A DNA stretch of 64,000 nt, taken from NCBI RefSeq assembly GCF_001606025.1, contig NZ_CP014945.1, positions 1,302,001-1,366,000 on the forward strand. The letters are read 5' to 3'. The DNA comes from Psychrobacter alimentarius. Lineage in GTDB: Bacteria; Pseudomonadota; Gammaproteobacteria; Pseudomonadales; Moraxellaceae. The notes beneath the pieces were generated by a model that was given only the letters and a program-made list of their open reading frames with translations, was not told the origin of the DNA and did no database searches. Shown here piece by piece: positions 26,426-35,976 of the stretch; the first letter of the stretch is position 1, and each line of letters opens with the position of its first letter. A program made the position numbers and the translations under genes.

Positions 26426-27718
26426 TTATTTGGGACTAGATGACCATACTGGTGAGCGGATGACGCCTTGTCCTGACTTACCGAATGCTTCACCACCATT
26501 CAGTGACTTGATGGTCAGCACACCTTTACCGCCTTGCTTTGATGCATATACCACGCGTTTACCGTTTGGAGAAAAGCTTGGTGCTTCATCGATACCTGTA
26601 TTACCCAGATTAGCAGTAACCGCGCCATTGTTATTCATGATGGCAGCTGATCGTCCACTCAAAAAAGCAATTTGTGAGCCATCGCTACTATATTGCGGAC
26701 TGGTAGCATAACCGCTATTAGATACTTTAGTCGTGCGACCTGAGCCAAACTCATAACGATAAATTTGTGGCTTATTAAAGCCCGCCCGATCACTGACAAA
26801 GACGAAAGATTTACCATCGGGTGCATAGCTTGGTTGCACTTCGCTACTAGGCCAATTGGTAAGTCTTCTAGGCTGACCGCCACTGGCACTCATCTCATAA
26901 ATATGAGCACTGCCTTCAAAGCTGCTTGAAAATAGTATCTTACTACCATCAGGGGAGAATGAAGGGCTTAAATTACTGCCTGCAAAGGGCGTTAACGCAC
27001 TTGCACCGCCGCCACTGACATTTTGTACATAAATAACAGGGTATGACTTATCACGCTGTACAGAGTAGGCGATACGACTGCCATCTGGTGACCATGTTGG
27101 TGAAAAGATTGAGCCTGCAACTTCTGTGATAGTTTTGGCGTTTTCGCCATCTGCATCCATGACTTTTAGGCGTGAGACTTTCTCTTTCCCAGCGCCAATC
27201 TCTTCAATATAGGCGATACGCCCTGAAAAATCGCCTGGAATACCTGTGATAAGTTCATACACTTTATCGGAGATAACATGTCCAGCATAACGTAGGCTTT
27301 CTCTATTATTATCAGCCGTCAAGCTTTGTTTGCCTTCGATGACTCGACCAGATTTAACGTCAATCACTTCATAATCGGTCACTATCTTGCCGCGATTACT
27401 GCGTGTAGTGCCAACCACTAGGTAAGGAATCCCCATACTTTGCCAAACAGGCAATGTGCCTGCCAGCTCGCCACTGCTGTGCGGCTGCTGTGGTAGGTTT
27501 TGGCTCGTGACTTTTAGCTCAGTCTTACTCAAGTCATTTAAGACAATAGGTGATAAAACCGAATCGCCAGCGAAGGGCACAAAAGCCACTTGGTTTTGCT
27601 GGACGGGGATTTCATAATCCAATTCTAAAACGACAGGTGCGGCAAATAGACTAGGAGAAACGAGGAGAGTAGAGGCACTGGCGAGTAAAGAGGTCAATAG
27701 TTTCTGATGGGTACGCAT
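26426..27718 (-). CDS. tolB: Tol-Pal system translocation protein TolB
   Basis: 430 residues. A Sec signal peptide (about 1-27, cleaved near SLFAAP) is followed by the N-terminal alpha/beta domain and a six-bladed beta-propeller with repeats such as SPTWSPDGSRIAYS, SPSFSPDGSKILFS and QPSYAPDGKSFVFV. TolB is periplasmic and links TolA with the lipoprotein Pal to keep the outer membrane drawn in during division. It is the last gene of tolQ-R-A-B here; pal is not beside it. The gap to tolA is about 140 bases. Confidence 0.97.
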   Translation of the reverse strand: MRTHQKLLTSLLASASTLLVSPSLFAAPVVLELDYEIPVQQNQVAFVPFAGDSVLSPIVLNDLSKTELKVTSQNLPQQPHSSGELAGTLPVWQSMGIPYLVVGTTRSNRGKIVTDYEVIDVKSGRVIEGKQSLTADNNRESLRYAGHVISDKVYELITGIPGDFSGRIAYIEEIGAGKEKVSRLKVMDADGENAKTITEVAGSIFSPTWSPDGSRIAYSVQRDKSYPVIYVQNVSGGGASALTPFAGSNLSPSFSPDGSKILFSSSFEGSAHIYEMSASGGQPRRLTNWPSSEVQPSYAPDGKSFVFVSDRAGFNKPQIYRYEFGSGRTTKVSNSGYATSPQYSSDGSQIAFLSGRSAAIMNNNGAVTANLGNTGIDEAPSFSPNGKRVVYASKQGGKGVLTIKSLNGGEAFGKSGQGVIRSPVWSSSPK

Positions 27719-27861
27719 GAGTCAGTTGAGCTCCTAAAGCAATATGGTTATCATTTTTATAAATAAGGGAGGTTGCCCTTGTCATGATAGTAGTGCCGTG
27801 TATCGCACGGTAATAACGGTTTAACATCACGTTATCAATAATATAAGACATGAGCAACGGA

Positions 27862-28851
27862 TTAATTACTGCCTTTAAACTGTATGGTAAAGGTAGGGTA
27901 TTTAGGATCGTCGGTATCGATTGGTAATGAGCCTGTATCCAATACGGCTTGCTTGGCAGCCTCATTCACAGCGCTATCAGGCCCTGAAGCAGAAACATTA
28001 ACAATATTTCCACTCGCGTTGACAGTAATGGTTAGCGTTGCGCTTTGAGTGGAGCCTTTCGCTGCGGTCGGTGGATTATAATTACGTTTGATCAAACCAA
28101 CAATCTCACTGTTGCTGGCGCCGCGGTTACCACTGGATGCAGAGCGACTGCTACCTTTAGTGAGACTGGACGTGGCTGTATCGCCAGAAATACTGGATTG
28201 ACCATCTGATAAATTGTAGGTTTTACCCGCACTACCTGTATTAATTTCTATATTACGATCACTTGCAGTAGGGCGTGTAATCTTCGGTGGGTTATTCTGT
28301 TTACTACGAAACTCTCCCAACCTTTCTTGCTCTTCTGCACGCTGCTCTCGTTTATTTTGCTCAATTTGACTGTGTTCTTCGGCCACTGAGTCGTCCAACT
28401 GCGCTGCCCATTCAGCCATCCGGCGCTCATAATCTTGGTTTTGCTCAAACAAGCGCTGTTGTTGATCTTCGCTCATGAGCATTGGCTGGCTAGCATCATC
28501 AGAGCGTGTAAAAACAGGTACGCGCTGAGAATTGGTTTGATTTGGGTTCTGTGTACTAGCACTATCGTCAAATGTGTCTGTTTGCGTCATGCTAGTAGCG
28601 CTGCTTTCAGCCTGCATGGCACTGGCTGCTGCTGCACGATTGGCCAAAATCTGTCCTTGCATCTCAGCAAGCTGCTCAGGTGATACCATGACAGTCTCAA
28701 TACTACCAGCCGTTTCTACCTCAGCATGTTGATAATTATAAATAAGCACACCAATCACAAGTGCATGTGCCACCAAACTGAGTAGCGTCGGCAAGGTAAG
28801 ACCATTGCCTTCAGGTTGAGTTGGTACATAAACGATAGGAGCATTATGCAT
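27862..28851 (-). CDS. tolA: Cell envelope integrity protein TolA
   Basis: 329 residues from the ATG at 28851; a TTG at 28866 would add five. One membrane span lies near residues 18-37 (LTLPTLLSLVAHALVIGVLI). A long polar, helical Gln/Glu/Arg-rich periplasmic region (about 45-220) includes SQIEQNKREQRAEEQERLGE. A C-terminal TonB-like domain follows (about 245-329: NPPTAAKGSTQSATLTITVN, ending FTIQFKGSN). It transmits proton-motive energy from TolQR to TolB/Pal. The middle region has fewer Lys/Ala repeats than the E. coli protein, which is common in this family. Confidence 0.92.
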   Translation of the reverse strand: MHNAPIVYVPTQPEGNGLTLPTLLSLVAHALVIGVLIYNYQHAEVETAGSIETVMVSPEQLAEMQGQILANRAAAASAMQAESSATSMTQTDTFDDSASTQNPNQTNSQRVPVFTRSDDASQPMLMSEDQQQRLFEQNQDYERRMAEWAAQLDDSVAEEHSQIEQNKREQRAEEQERLGEFRSKQNNPPKITRPTASDRNIEINTGSAGKTYNLSDGQSSISGDTATSSLTKGSSRSASSGNRGASNSEIVGLIKRNYNPPTAAKGSTQSATLTITVNASGNIVNVSASGPDSAVNEAAKQAVLDTGSLPIDTDDPKYPTFTIQFKGSN

Positions 28852-28926
28852 GGTAGAGATACTCAAAAACGAGGTTCGTCAAATGATCAGTTTTATTATA
28901 GCAAGTTGGGCTAAGAATAGACGTCA

Positions 28927-29385
28927 TTATAATGAAGGTGCGGGCAAGGGCGCCCCTGTTAACAGACCAACTTTTTGGATACCTGCTTGTTGTAAGGTCG
29001 CCATTAGGGTCATGATGGCACCATACTGATTGTTTTGATCCGCATTAATCATGACTTGCAAAGGTTGCGCCCCAGCATCGGCACTTTGATTTTGTAGATT
29101 GGATAGGGTGTCAATCAACTCCGGCTCGCTAATGGGCAAATCAATATTGTTTTCATAACTGATAAAAATCTCACCGCTATCGGTCAATGAGACAATAACC
29201 GGTAGCTGACTTTGGCTCATGGTATTGGTTTGCTCTTTTGGCAAGTCAACATCGACGCCCGTGATCAGCATAGGTGCTGTCACCATAAATATCACAAGTA
29301 GCACAAGCATTACGTCAATATAAGGAACGACGTTCATCTCCGCGTTGAGTGCTTTTTTCTCACGGCGATATGGGCTTTGTCTCAT
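28927..29385 (-). CDS. tolR: Tol system biopolymer transport protein TolR
   Basis: 152 residues. One N-terminal span contains the conserved aspartate in NVVPYIDVMLVLLVIFM, which takes part in proton flow with TolQ. A periplasmic ExbD/TolR domain follows. Its start overlaps the stop of tolQ by four bases (29382-29385), implying translational coupling, and tolA begins 75 bases after it ends. Confidence 0.95.
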   Translation of the reverse strand: MRQSPYRREKKALNAEMNVVPYIDVMLVLLVIFMVTAPMLITGVDVDLPKEQTNTMSQSQLPVIVSLTDSGEIFISYENNIDLPISEPELIDTLSNLQNQSADAGAQPLQVMINADQNNQYGAIMTLMATLQQAGIQKVGLLTGAPLPAPSL

Positions 29386-30104
29386 AACCCTGTCACCTGA
29401 CTCGCGGTAGCCTGATGGTCTCTACCAGTGATACTTTCTGCACTGGTCTCACGTTGGAGCATGCCTGTCATCTCATCGCAAAACAATGCGCGTGAGTCAT
29501 ACAGTTGGCTCGATTTGGCCGTAAAATGGTTGTAAGCCAGTACCGCAGGAATAGCAGCAAACAGTCCCATAGCAGTCGCGATTAACGCTTCAGCGATACC
29601 AGGCGCCACAGAGGATAACGTGGCTTGCTCAGTTTGAGATAGCCCTAAAAACGCGTTCATAATACCCCAAACCGTACCAAATAGACCAATATAAGGGGCC
29701 ACTGATCCAATACTTGCTAGCGTGGTTAATCCTGACTCTAGTAATTGCTGCTGACGCCCTAAACCGACCCGCAGCTTGCGCTCAACGCCATCAATGATGT
29801 CATCTTTAGGTTGGCGCTTTTTATGCATTCTTAAATATTCAGAAAATCCCACATAGAAGATTTGCTCAAGCCCTTGACGTTCAGGAGAGCCTTGAACACC
29901 TTGATACAGTTTGGCCAAATCTTCACCCGACCAAAACCACGTCTCAAACTGCTGATCGAAGTTTTTGGCAGTCCCAAGCCGTGCACTCATACGAAAAATA
30001 ATTACCCAGCTGAGTAAGGAAGCCAATAACAATAACGCCATTACTATCTGTACCAAAAGACTGGCTTGAGTAATAAGGTCAATAATATTTAAAGATTCAG
30101 GCAT
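29382..30104 (-). CDS. tolQ: Tol system proton-channel protein TolQ
   Basis: 240 residues with three membrane spans: one at about 15-36, and two at about 140-165 and 175-200, in a MotA/ExbB/TolQ domain with LTTLASIGSVAPYIGLFGTV and GIAEALIATAMGLFAAIPAV. It forms the proton-driven motor with TolR. It is the first gene of tolQ-tolR-tolA-tolB on the minus strand. ybgC, which precedes tolQ in many proteobacteria, is absent; a divergent purine permease lies upstream. Confidence 0.96.
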   Translation of the reverse strand: MPESLNIIDLITQASLLVQIVMALLLLASLLSWVIIFRMSARLGTAKNFDQQFETWFWSGEDLAKLYQGVQGSPERQGLEQIFYVGFSEYLRMHKKRQPKDDIIDGVERKLRVGLGRQQQLLESGLTTLASIGSVAPYIGLFGTVWGIMNAFLGLSQTEQATLSSVAPGIAEALIATAMGLFAAIPAVLAYNHFTAKSSQLYDSRALFCDEMTGMLQRETSAESITGRDHQATASQVTGL

Positions 30105-30689
30105 GTATGAGACTCATGAATAATTGATAATGACTGGCAGGGCGCAGCACGCAAACCAAGTTAGACCATCTAATAAAACATAGAATATGACACCAAAAAT
30201 GCACTTTGATTTTGCACATTGCTATCAACCGCTTAGTTTACTGGTAAATGTACAAAAGGTCATTTATTAAAGTGTTAAATACTCAATAATATGAATTTAG
30301 CCTATTCCAATCGTGAACCATCGTTAGCTCATATCTTTCTATTAAAAGTAGGAATATAGCGTTGTACAGGTACAAGATTTTTTATTTACTTTGTGATTTA
30401 TAAGTTGAAGAGATAAAAAACTATGAGTACGGTACTATGATTTTTGAGGCATAAGGACTGTATTGTAATATTGAAACCTTGTTCAGTCATTGCTCACTAG
30501 GACGTCAGAAAATCAGATTTGTACCCATAAGACACGGGTAATGATTGAATTTGTACCGCAATTTCTCTAAAATGTTGCACTTTGTTACCGCTGCCTTTTG
30601 ATTATGACGTCGCAATTTTTTGTTGACGTCATATTTATTTTTGGCACCAATAAATTTGTTCTTTCACTAGCAAGCTGGGCGCGACACTT
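30105..30689 (+). promoter_or_regulatory. Divergent region; structured leader of the purine permease gene
   Basis: About 585 bases. Near the permease gene, TACCC / GGGTA can pair at 30522-30540. A 9-bp perfect stem, TATGACGTC / GACGTCATA (30603-30633), is followed by TTTATTTTT and ends 57 bases before the start codon. The latter looks like an intrinsic terminator in a leader or a palindromic operator (TGACGTC half-sites). Confidence 0.35.
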
Positions 30690-31985
30690 ATGAATGCAAT
30701 TGAACGCTATTTTGGGATTAACGGTGAAAACACCACGGTCAAAACGGAAATTCTTGCTGGTATAACTACTTTTTTGACCATGGCATATATCATCTTTGTG
30801 AACCCTAACGTATTGGCTGAGGCTGGTATGGACAAAGGGGCGGTGTTTGTGGCCACCTGCCTGGCCGCAGCAATAGGCTGTTTTATCATGGGGATTTATG
30901 CCCGATTGCCTGTGGCATTGGCACCAGGTATGGGTTTGAATGCTTTTTTTACCTATGGTGTCGTACTGGGTATGGGGTATGCGTGGCAAACGGCACTAGG
31001 CGCTGTTTTCCTATCGGGTTGTTTGTTTATTATTTTAAGCTTATTTAAAATTCGTGAATGGATCATTAATGCCATTCCAACCAGTCTTAAGCAGGGCATT
31101 GTGGCAGGTATTGGTGCTTTCTTAGCATTTATTGCACTTCAAAGCTCAGGCATTATTGTTGGCCGTGATGCCACATTAGTAATGCTTGGTGATATGACCT
31201 CATTTGCGCCAATGATGGCAGCTTTGGGGTTCTTTATCATTATTGGCTTGGTCTATAAAAAGGTCCCAGGTGCGGTCACTATCGGTATTTTGATTGTTAC
31301 TCTGATTAGCTTGCTGACAGGTCATACGCATTTCGCTGGCATTGTGTCTGCTCCGCCATCCATTACGCCGACTCTGTTAGAGCTTGATATTGCAGGCGCG
31401 TTTGACGTTGGGATGATCAGTGTTATTTTTGCTTTTTTATTCGTTGATTTGTTTGATACAACAGGCAGCCTAGTAGGTATCGCCAGTAAAGCAGGTTTGA
31501 TTGATAAAGATGGTAATATCCCTAACATGGACAAAGCTTTATTGGCAGATTCAACGGCGACTGTGGCAGGCGCTATGCTTGGTACCTCATCGACGACCAG
31601 TTATATAGAAAGTGCTTCTGGTGTGGCGTCTGGTGGACGTACTGGTCTAATGGCAGTAACGGTTGGCGTATTGTTTGTGCTGAGTATTTTCTTCGCACCA
31701 TTGGCAGGCATGATCCCTGCTTATGCGACGGCTGGCGCGATTTTCTATGTGTCAGTATTAATGCTATTTACGTTAAAGGACATCAACTGGGAAGACTTAA
31801 CAGAAGCTGCTCCGGTAGCGGTCGTACTGTTATTAACACCGCTCACGTATTCTATTGCAGATGGTATTGCGCTTGGCTTCATTACCTTTACCGCGGTCAA
31901 GCTGATGACAGGTAAATTCTCTGAGATTACCATTCCTGTTTGGGTACTAACCGTTATCTTACTTGCTAAGCTAGTATTGCTATAG
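30690..31985 (+). CDS. NCS2-family purine permease, AzgA/GhxP-like
   Basis: 431 residues with about 12-13 hydrophobic segments. The N-terminus RYFGINGENTTVKTEILAGI, the segment APGMGLNAFFTYGVVLGMG and TSSTTSYIESASGVASGGRTG are AzgA-subfamily signatures. Characterised members (E. coli AdeP, AdeQ, GhxP, GhxQ) take up adenine or hypoxanthine/guanine with protons. Which purine is used here cannot be read off. The gene stands alone, with a hairpin-rich leader and its own terminator (32028-32065). Confidence 0.92.
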   Translation: MNAIERYFGINGENTTVKTEILAGITTFLTMAYIIFVNPNVLAEAGMDKGAVFVATCLAAAIGCFIMGIYARLPVALAPGMGLNAFFTYGVVLGMGYAWQTALGAVFLSGCLFIILSLFKIREWIINAIPTSLKQGIVAGIGAFLAFIALQSSGIIVGRDATLVMLGDMTSFAPMMAALGFFIIIGLVYKKVPGAVTIGILIVTLISLLTGHTHFAGIVSAPPSITPTLLELDIAGAFDVGMISVIFAFLFVDLFDTTGSLVGIASKAGLIDKDGNIPNMDKALLADSTATVAGAMLGTSSTTSYIESASGVASGGRTGLMAVTVGVLFVLSIFFAPLAGMIPAYATAGAIFYVSVLMLFTLKDINWEDLTEAAPVAVVLLLTPLTYSIADGIALGFITFTAVKLMTGKFSEITIPVWVLTVILLAKLVLL

Positions 31986-32698
31986 GCATCTGATAGTTAA
32001 TTTCTTACCTTGTATGACTATTTTGAGTCCCCTTTATTCTGAATGAATGAAGGGGATTTTTCTTTGCGTAAAAGATAATCCAGTGTTACCTTATAATCGC
32101 AAGTATTTGATTTAAAGAAATTAAATGTTAATAGTAAATAAAAAAATATAACCAGAGCGTCATGCTGACTAAGGTGCTGATAACTGGTTGTTTTTCAGCA
32201 TAATATGAATTTAGAAAAATAGTAAATAGTGTTAGTTTGAAAATTTTTTTCATGCTAATATGCCCAAGTTAAGCGCATCACCTCAATCAACGCCGTAGAG
32301 GTTTTTCTTACAGTGAATTAGCGTCAAATAAGATGACAGATTTAGACCTAGTCAAAGTGATAATTCATTATCTTTGTTTTGATTTAGCGATAAAACCATC
32401 TGCTCATCACACTCCTTTCACTACTAACAAGAAGAAGGCACTAATGTCGCTTAACTGTTTGTTGCCTTTGTATTGTTAATGTAGCCCGTTTAACACTCGA
32501 ACGACCTACTTAACCATTTCCAGCCGATGCTGGATTTTCCCGTTTTGTAATGGCGCCGTTTGGTCTTTTGATTACCGCTGTGAGTATCATTACTAACCAC
32601 TGTTTAAAGCAACAGTGGGCGTAGGCACTTAGGCGTCATAATCAGACCTCCTAAAGCATCATTTATTATGGTTTTTAAACGATAGTTATGGAGTTGTT
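31986..32698 (+). promoter_or_regulatory. Long upstream region of putA
   Basis: 713 bases without a gene, starting with the purine permease terminator. Upstream of putA lies a hairpin CCACTGTT / AACAGTGG (32597-32618), about 80 bases before the start codon. An extended -10-like TGCTAATAT is seen at 32253-32261 with no good -35. If it is the promoter, the putA leader is over 400 bases long. Confidence 0.35.
32028..32065 (+). terminator. Terminator of the purine permease gene
   Basis: TCCCCTTTATTC (32028-32039) pairs with GAATGAAGGGGA (32045-32056), one G-U pair, followed by TTTTTCTTT. Confidence 0.9.
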
Positions 32699-35600
32699 AT
32701 GAACCCAGTAGATCAGTTTACCCCGCAAGAACCAATTTTATTCAATCCTGTCGATTTACTATCGCCAGAATATATTACTCACTCATCAAAAGAGCTATAT
32801 ACGCGTATTTCGCCATTATATAGCGTGGATGAAACCAGCTGGTTGTCTAAATTACTGCCACTGGCTAAACCCAGTGATGAAGAACGTAATGCGGCGGCTG
32901 AGCAAACGCGTCAGCTGGTTGAGCACGTACGTAATGATGGCAAAGCGGTCAAAATGGTTGACTCGTTATTGCTCGAGTACAGTCTTGATACGCAAGAAGG
33001 TATCTTGCTTATGAGCTTGGCAGAAGCTTTGATTCGAGTACCAGACAATTACACGGCAGATGCACTTATTCATGACAAAATGAGTGTGGCTGACTGGAAA
33101 AAACACATCAAAAATGACAATGGTTTTATGGTCAATGCTTCTTCATGGGGCATGATGATGACAGGCCGTGTCGTCAGTATTGATAGCAATACCACAGCCT
33201 CAGGATTTTTGGATCGTATGACCAAAAAAATGGGTGAACCAGTCATTCGTAGTGCGATGCAAAAAGCCATGCGTATTATGGGACATCAGTTTGTATTGGG
33301 CGAGACAATCGAAAGCGCTAATAAAAACAGTCAGCCATACCGCAATAGAGGGTATACCTATTCGTTTGATATGTTAGGTGAAGCAGCGATCACCCATAGA
33401 GATGCTGAAAAGTATTTTAATGACTATCTGCATGCAATCAGAGCTACGGCTAATGTCAAAGTCAAAGAAGGCATGCCAAAGCCATCAGTGTCTATCAAAT
33501 TATCAGCACTGCATCCTCGCTATGAAGCCACTCAAGAAGCGCAAGTCATGGGCTTATTGCGTCAACGTTGCTTGCTACTTATTGAAGCTGCGCGTGAAGT
33601 CAACGTCGATCTTAGTATTGATGCTGAAGAAGCGGACCGTCTTGAAATTTCATTAAAGTTATTTGAGTCTTTATACCGTGACAACTTAACCGCTGGCTGG
33701 GATGGTTTAGGTATTGTTGTTCAAGGATATTCTAAGCGTGCCATTTCTGTCTTAGTATGGCTGGCTCGTTTGTCATCAGAAGTGGGCGACCGCATTCCAG
33801 TACGTCTGGTCAAAGGTGCTTATTGGGATACTGAGATCAAACTGGCTCAACAAAAAGGGCTATCAGGCTATCCTGTTTGGACACGTAAAGAAGGCACAGA
33901 TACGGCTTATCTTGCTTGCGCCCGTTTCTTATTGTCAGATCATCTGCGTGGTCTTATCTGGCCACAGTTTGCGACTCATAATGCGCATACGCTTGCGTCA
34001 ATTATGACCATGAGTCAGCACAAAGAGTTTGAGTTCCAACGTCTACACGGTATGGGTGATGCGCTGTACGATCATATTTTACAAGCTTATCAAATCCCTG
34101 TCCGTATCTATGCGCCAGTTGGTGCACACAAGGACTTGCTACCATACCTAGTACGTCGCTTGCTTGAAAATGGCGCGAACAGCTCGTTTGTGCATCAGTT
34201 ATTAGACAAGTCTTATCCTATTGATAAGCTTACTGTGCATCCTTATGACAAGCTGCTTGCCAATGCGACATTGCACAATCCAGATATCCCATTGCCATCA
34301 GAAATATATGGCTCACGCCGTGCAAGTTTTGGCCCTAACATATTTGTAGAGTCACAATGGCTACCATTTAAATCTGCTATCGATAGCCACTTGCATAAAA
34401 CTTGGTCAGCAACATCTATCGTTAACGGTAAAGCCATTAACGAATATGAAGTGGATGGTACAAGCCAGAAGCTAAGTGTGCAGACCGTGCGTGCTCCTTG
34501 GAATCATGAAGTGAGCGCAGGGGAAGTAACCTACGCCAATGCAGAACTTGCTCGTCATGCCATTGATGTCGCAGTCGCTGGACAAAGTGTGTGGAAAAAT
34601 GTGCCAGCTGTTGAACGTGCTGCCATATTACGCAAAACAGCTGATCTTTATGAAGAAAACTACGCTGAATTGATGGCGCTTTGTCAAGTTGAAGCTGGCA
34701 AAACCATGCAAGACAGTATTGATGAGATCAAAGAAGCGGTTGATTTCTGCCGTTTTTATGCTGATGAAGCCGAGCGTTTAGATGCAACAGCATATGAGTT
34801 CACAGATTTAAATGGACAACAGTCACGTCAAATCTATAAAGCACGTGGTACTTTCGTTTGTATCAGTCCTTGGAACTTCCCATTGGCCATTTATACGGGT
34901 CAGATCGTGGCCGCTCTAGCAGCAGGCAACACGGTTGTGGCAAAACCTGCCGAACAGACCAGCTTGATCGCTCATTTCGGCGCACAACTGATGTATCAAG
35001 CGGGTATACCTGTAGAAACTTTACAATTGGTCATCGGGGCAGGCGACGTTGGTGGTGCATTGACTGCTGCTGATAATATTGCTGGCGTTATCTTCACAGG
35101 CTCAACCCAAACGGCGCAACGCATCAATCAAAGTCTAAATGATCATGCCCAAGCCAGTGGTGAGCTGCCTGTGTTTATCGCTGAGACTGGTGGTCAAAAC
35201 GCCATGATCGTTGATTCGACAGCGCTACCAGAGCAAGTGGTTAGAGATGCAGTATTGTCTGCGTTTGGCTCAGCAGGTCAACGTTGTTCAGCTTGTCGCA
35301 TCTTATGCGTACAAGAAGAAATGGCTGATGATTTGATTGAGCTATTACAAGGTAATATGGCAGAGCTGTCAGTGGGTAATCCGCTATATGCAGCGACTGA
35401 CGTAGGTCCAGTGATTGATGCGGATGCTAAGCAAGGTCTAGAAGCACACATTGAGCGTATGAATGCTGAACCAACAGCGCGTATTTTGGCTCAAACACCG
35501 ATGAGTACCAGTTCGGTCGTCAGTCAAGAACAATCTACTTTTGTATTGCCAACAGCGATTGAAGTGAAAAGTATTGATGTGATTGGTGGCGAACACTTCG

Positions 35601-35965
35601 GGCCGATATTACATGTACTACGCTATCAAGCACGCGACTTAGATCAACTGATCGATGCCATTAACGCCACAGGATTTGGTTTGACTTTAGGTATTCACAG
35701 TCGTATCGAAAACAACGCTGAGCATATCGAGCGCCGTGCTTTTGTAGGCAATACCTATATCAACCGTAACCAAATTGGTGCCGTAGTAAATGTACAGCCA
35801 TTCGGTGGCTGTGGCCTATCAGGTACAGGCCCTAAAGCTGGTGGTCCGCATTATGTGGCACGTCTGATGACACTAAGTACAGAATCATCAGTGAACCCTC
35901 AAGTGACTAAAAAAACAGCAGCTACAAATAGTACAAACTCAACCACTCAAACAGAACTCGTATAA
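32699..35965 (+). CDS. putA: Bifunctional proline dehydrogenase / P5C dehydrogenase lacking N- and C-terminal accessory domains
   Basis: 1088 residues. A helical arm and the FAD-dependent PRODH barrel occupy about 80-520 (RLVKGAYWDTEIKLAQQKG, VRIYAPVGAHKDLLPYLVRR). The NAD-dependent glutamate semialdehyde dehydrogenase domain spans about 590-1070, with IAETGGQNAMIV and catalytic C863 in GSAGQRCSACR. It oxidises proline to glutamate with channelling. It has no N-terminal ribbon-helix-helix DNA-binding domain, so it should not autorepress. It also stops after the dehydrogenase in a Thr/Ser/Asn-rich tail. The missing C-terminal domain appears as the next gene, 11 bases later. GGAG precedes the ATG. 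Confidence 0.96.
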   Translation: MNPVDQFTPQEPILFNPVDLLSPEYITHSSKELYTRISPLYSVDETSWLSKLLPLAKPSDEERNAAAEQTRQLVEHVRNDGKAVKMVDSLLLEYSLDTQEGILLMSLAEALIRVPDNYTADALIHDKMSVADWKKHIKNDNGFMVNASSWGMMMTGRVVSIDSNTTASGFLDRMTKKMGEPVIRSAMQKAMRIMGHQFVLGETIESANKNSQPYRNRGYTYSFDMLGEAAITHRDAEKYFNDYLHAIRATANVKVKEGMPKPSVSIKLSALHPRYEATQEAQVMGLLRQRCLLLIEAAREVNVDLSIDAEEADRLEISLKLFESLYRDNLTAGWDGLGIVVQGYSKRAISVLVWLARLSSEVGDRIPVRLVKGAYWDTEIKLAQQKGLSGYPVWTRKEGTDTAYLACARFLLSDHLRGLIWPQFATHNAHTLASIMTMSQHKEFEFQRLHGMGDALYDHILQAYQIPVRIYAPVGAHKDLLPYLVRRLLENGANSSFVHQLLDKSYPIDKLTVHPYDKLLANATLHNPDIPLPSEIYGSRRASFGPNIFVESQWLPFKSAIDSHLHKTWSATSIVNGKAINEYEVDGTSQKLSVQTVRAPWNHEVSAGEVTYANAELARHAIDVAVAGQSVWKNVPAVERAAILRKTADLYEENYAELMALCQVEAGKTMQDSIDEIKEAVDFCRFYADEAERLDATAYEFTDLNGQQSRQIYKARGTFVCISPWNFPLAIYTGQIVAALAAGNTVVAKPAEQTSLIAHFGAQLMYQAGIPVETLQLVIGAGDVGGALTAADNIAGVIFTGSTQTAQRINQSLNDHAQASGELPVFIAETGGQNAMIVDSTALPEQVVRDAVLSAFGSAGQRCSACRILCVQEEMADDLIELLQGNMAELSVGNPLYAATDVGPVIDADAKQGLEAHIERMNAEPTARILAQTPMSTSSVVSQEQSTFVLPTAIEVKSIDVIGGEHFGPILHVLRYQARDLDQLIDAINATGFGLTLGIHSRIENNAEHIERRAFVGNTYINRNQIGAVVNVQPFGGCGLSGTGPKAGGPHYVARLMTLSTESSVNPQVTKKTAATNSTNSTTQTELV

Positions 35966-35976
35966 GGAGTAGCAAC

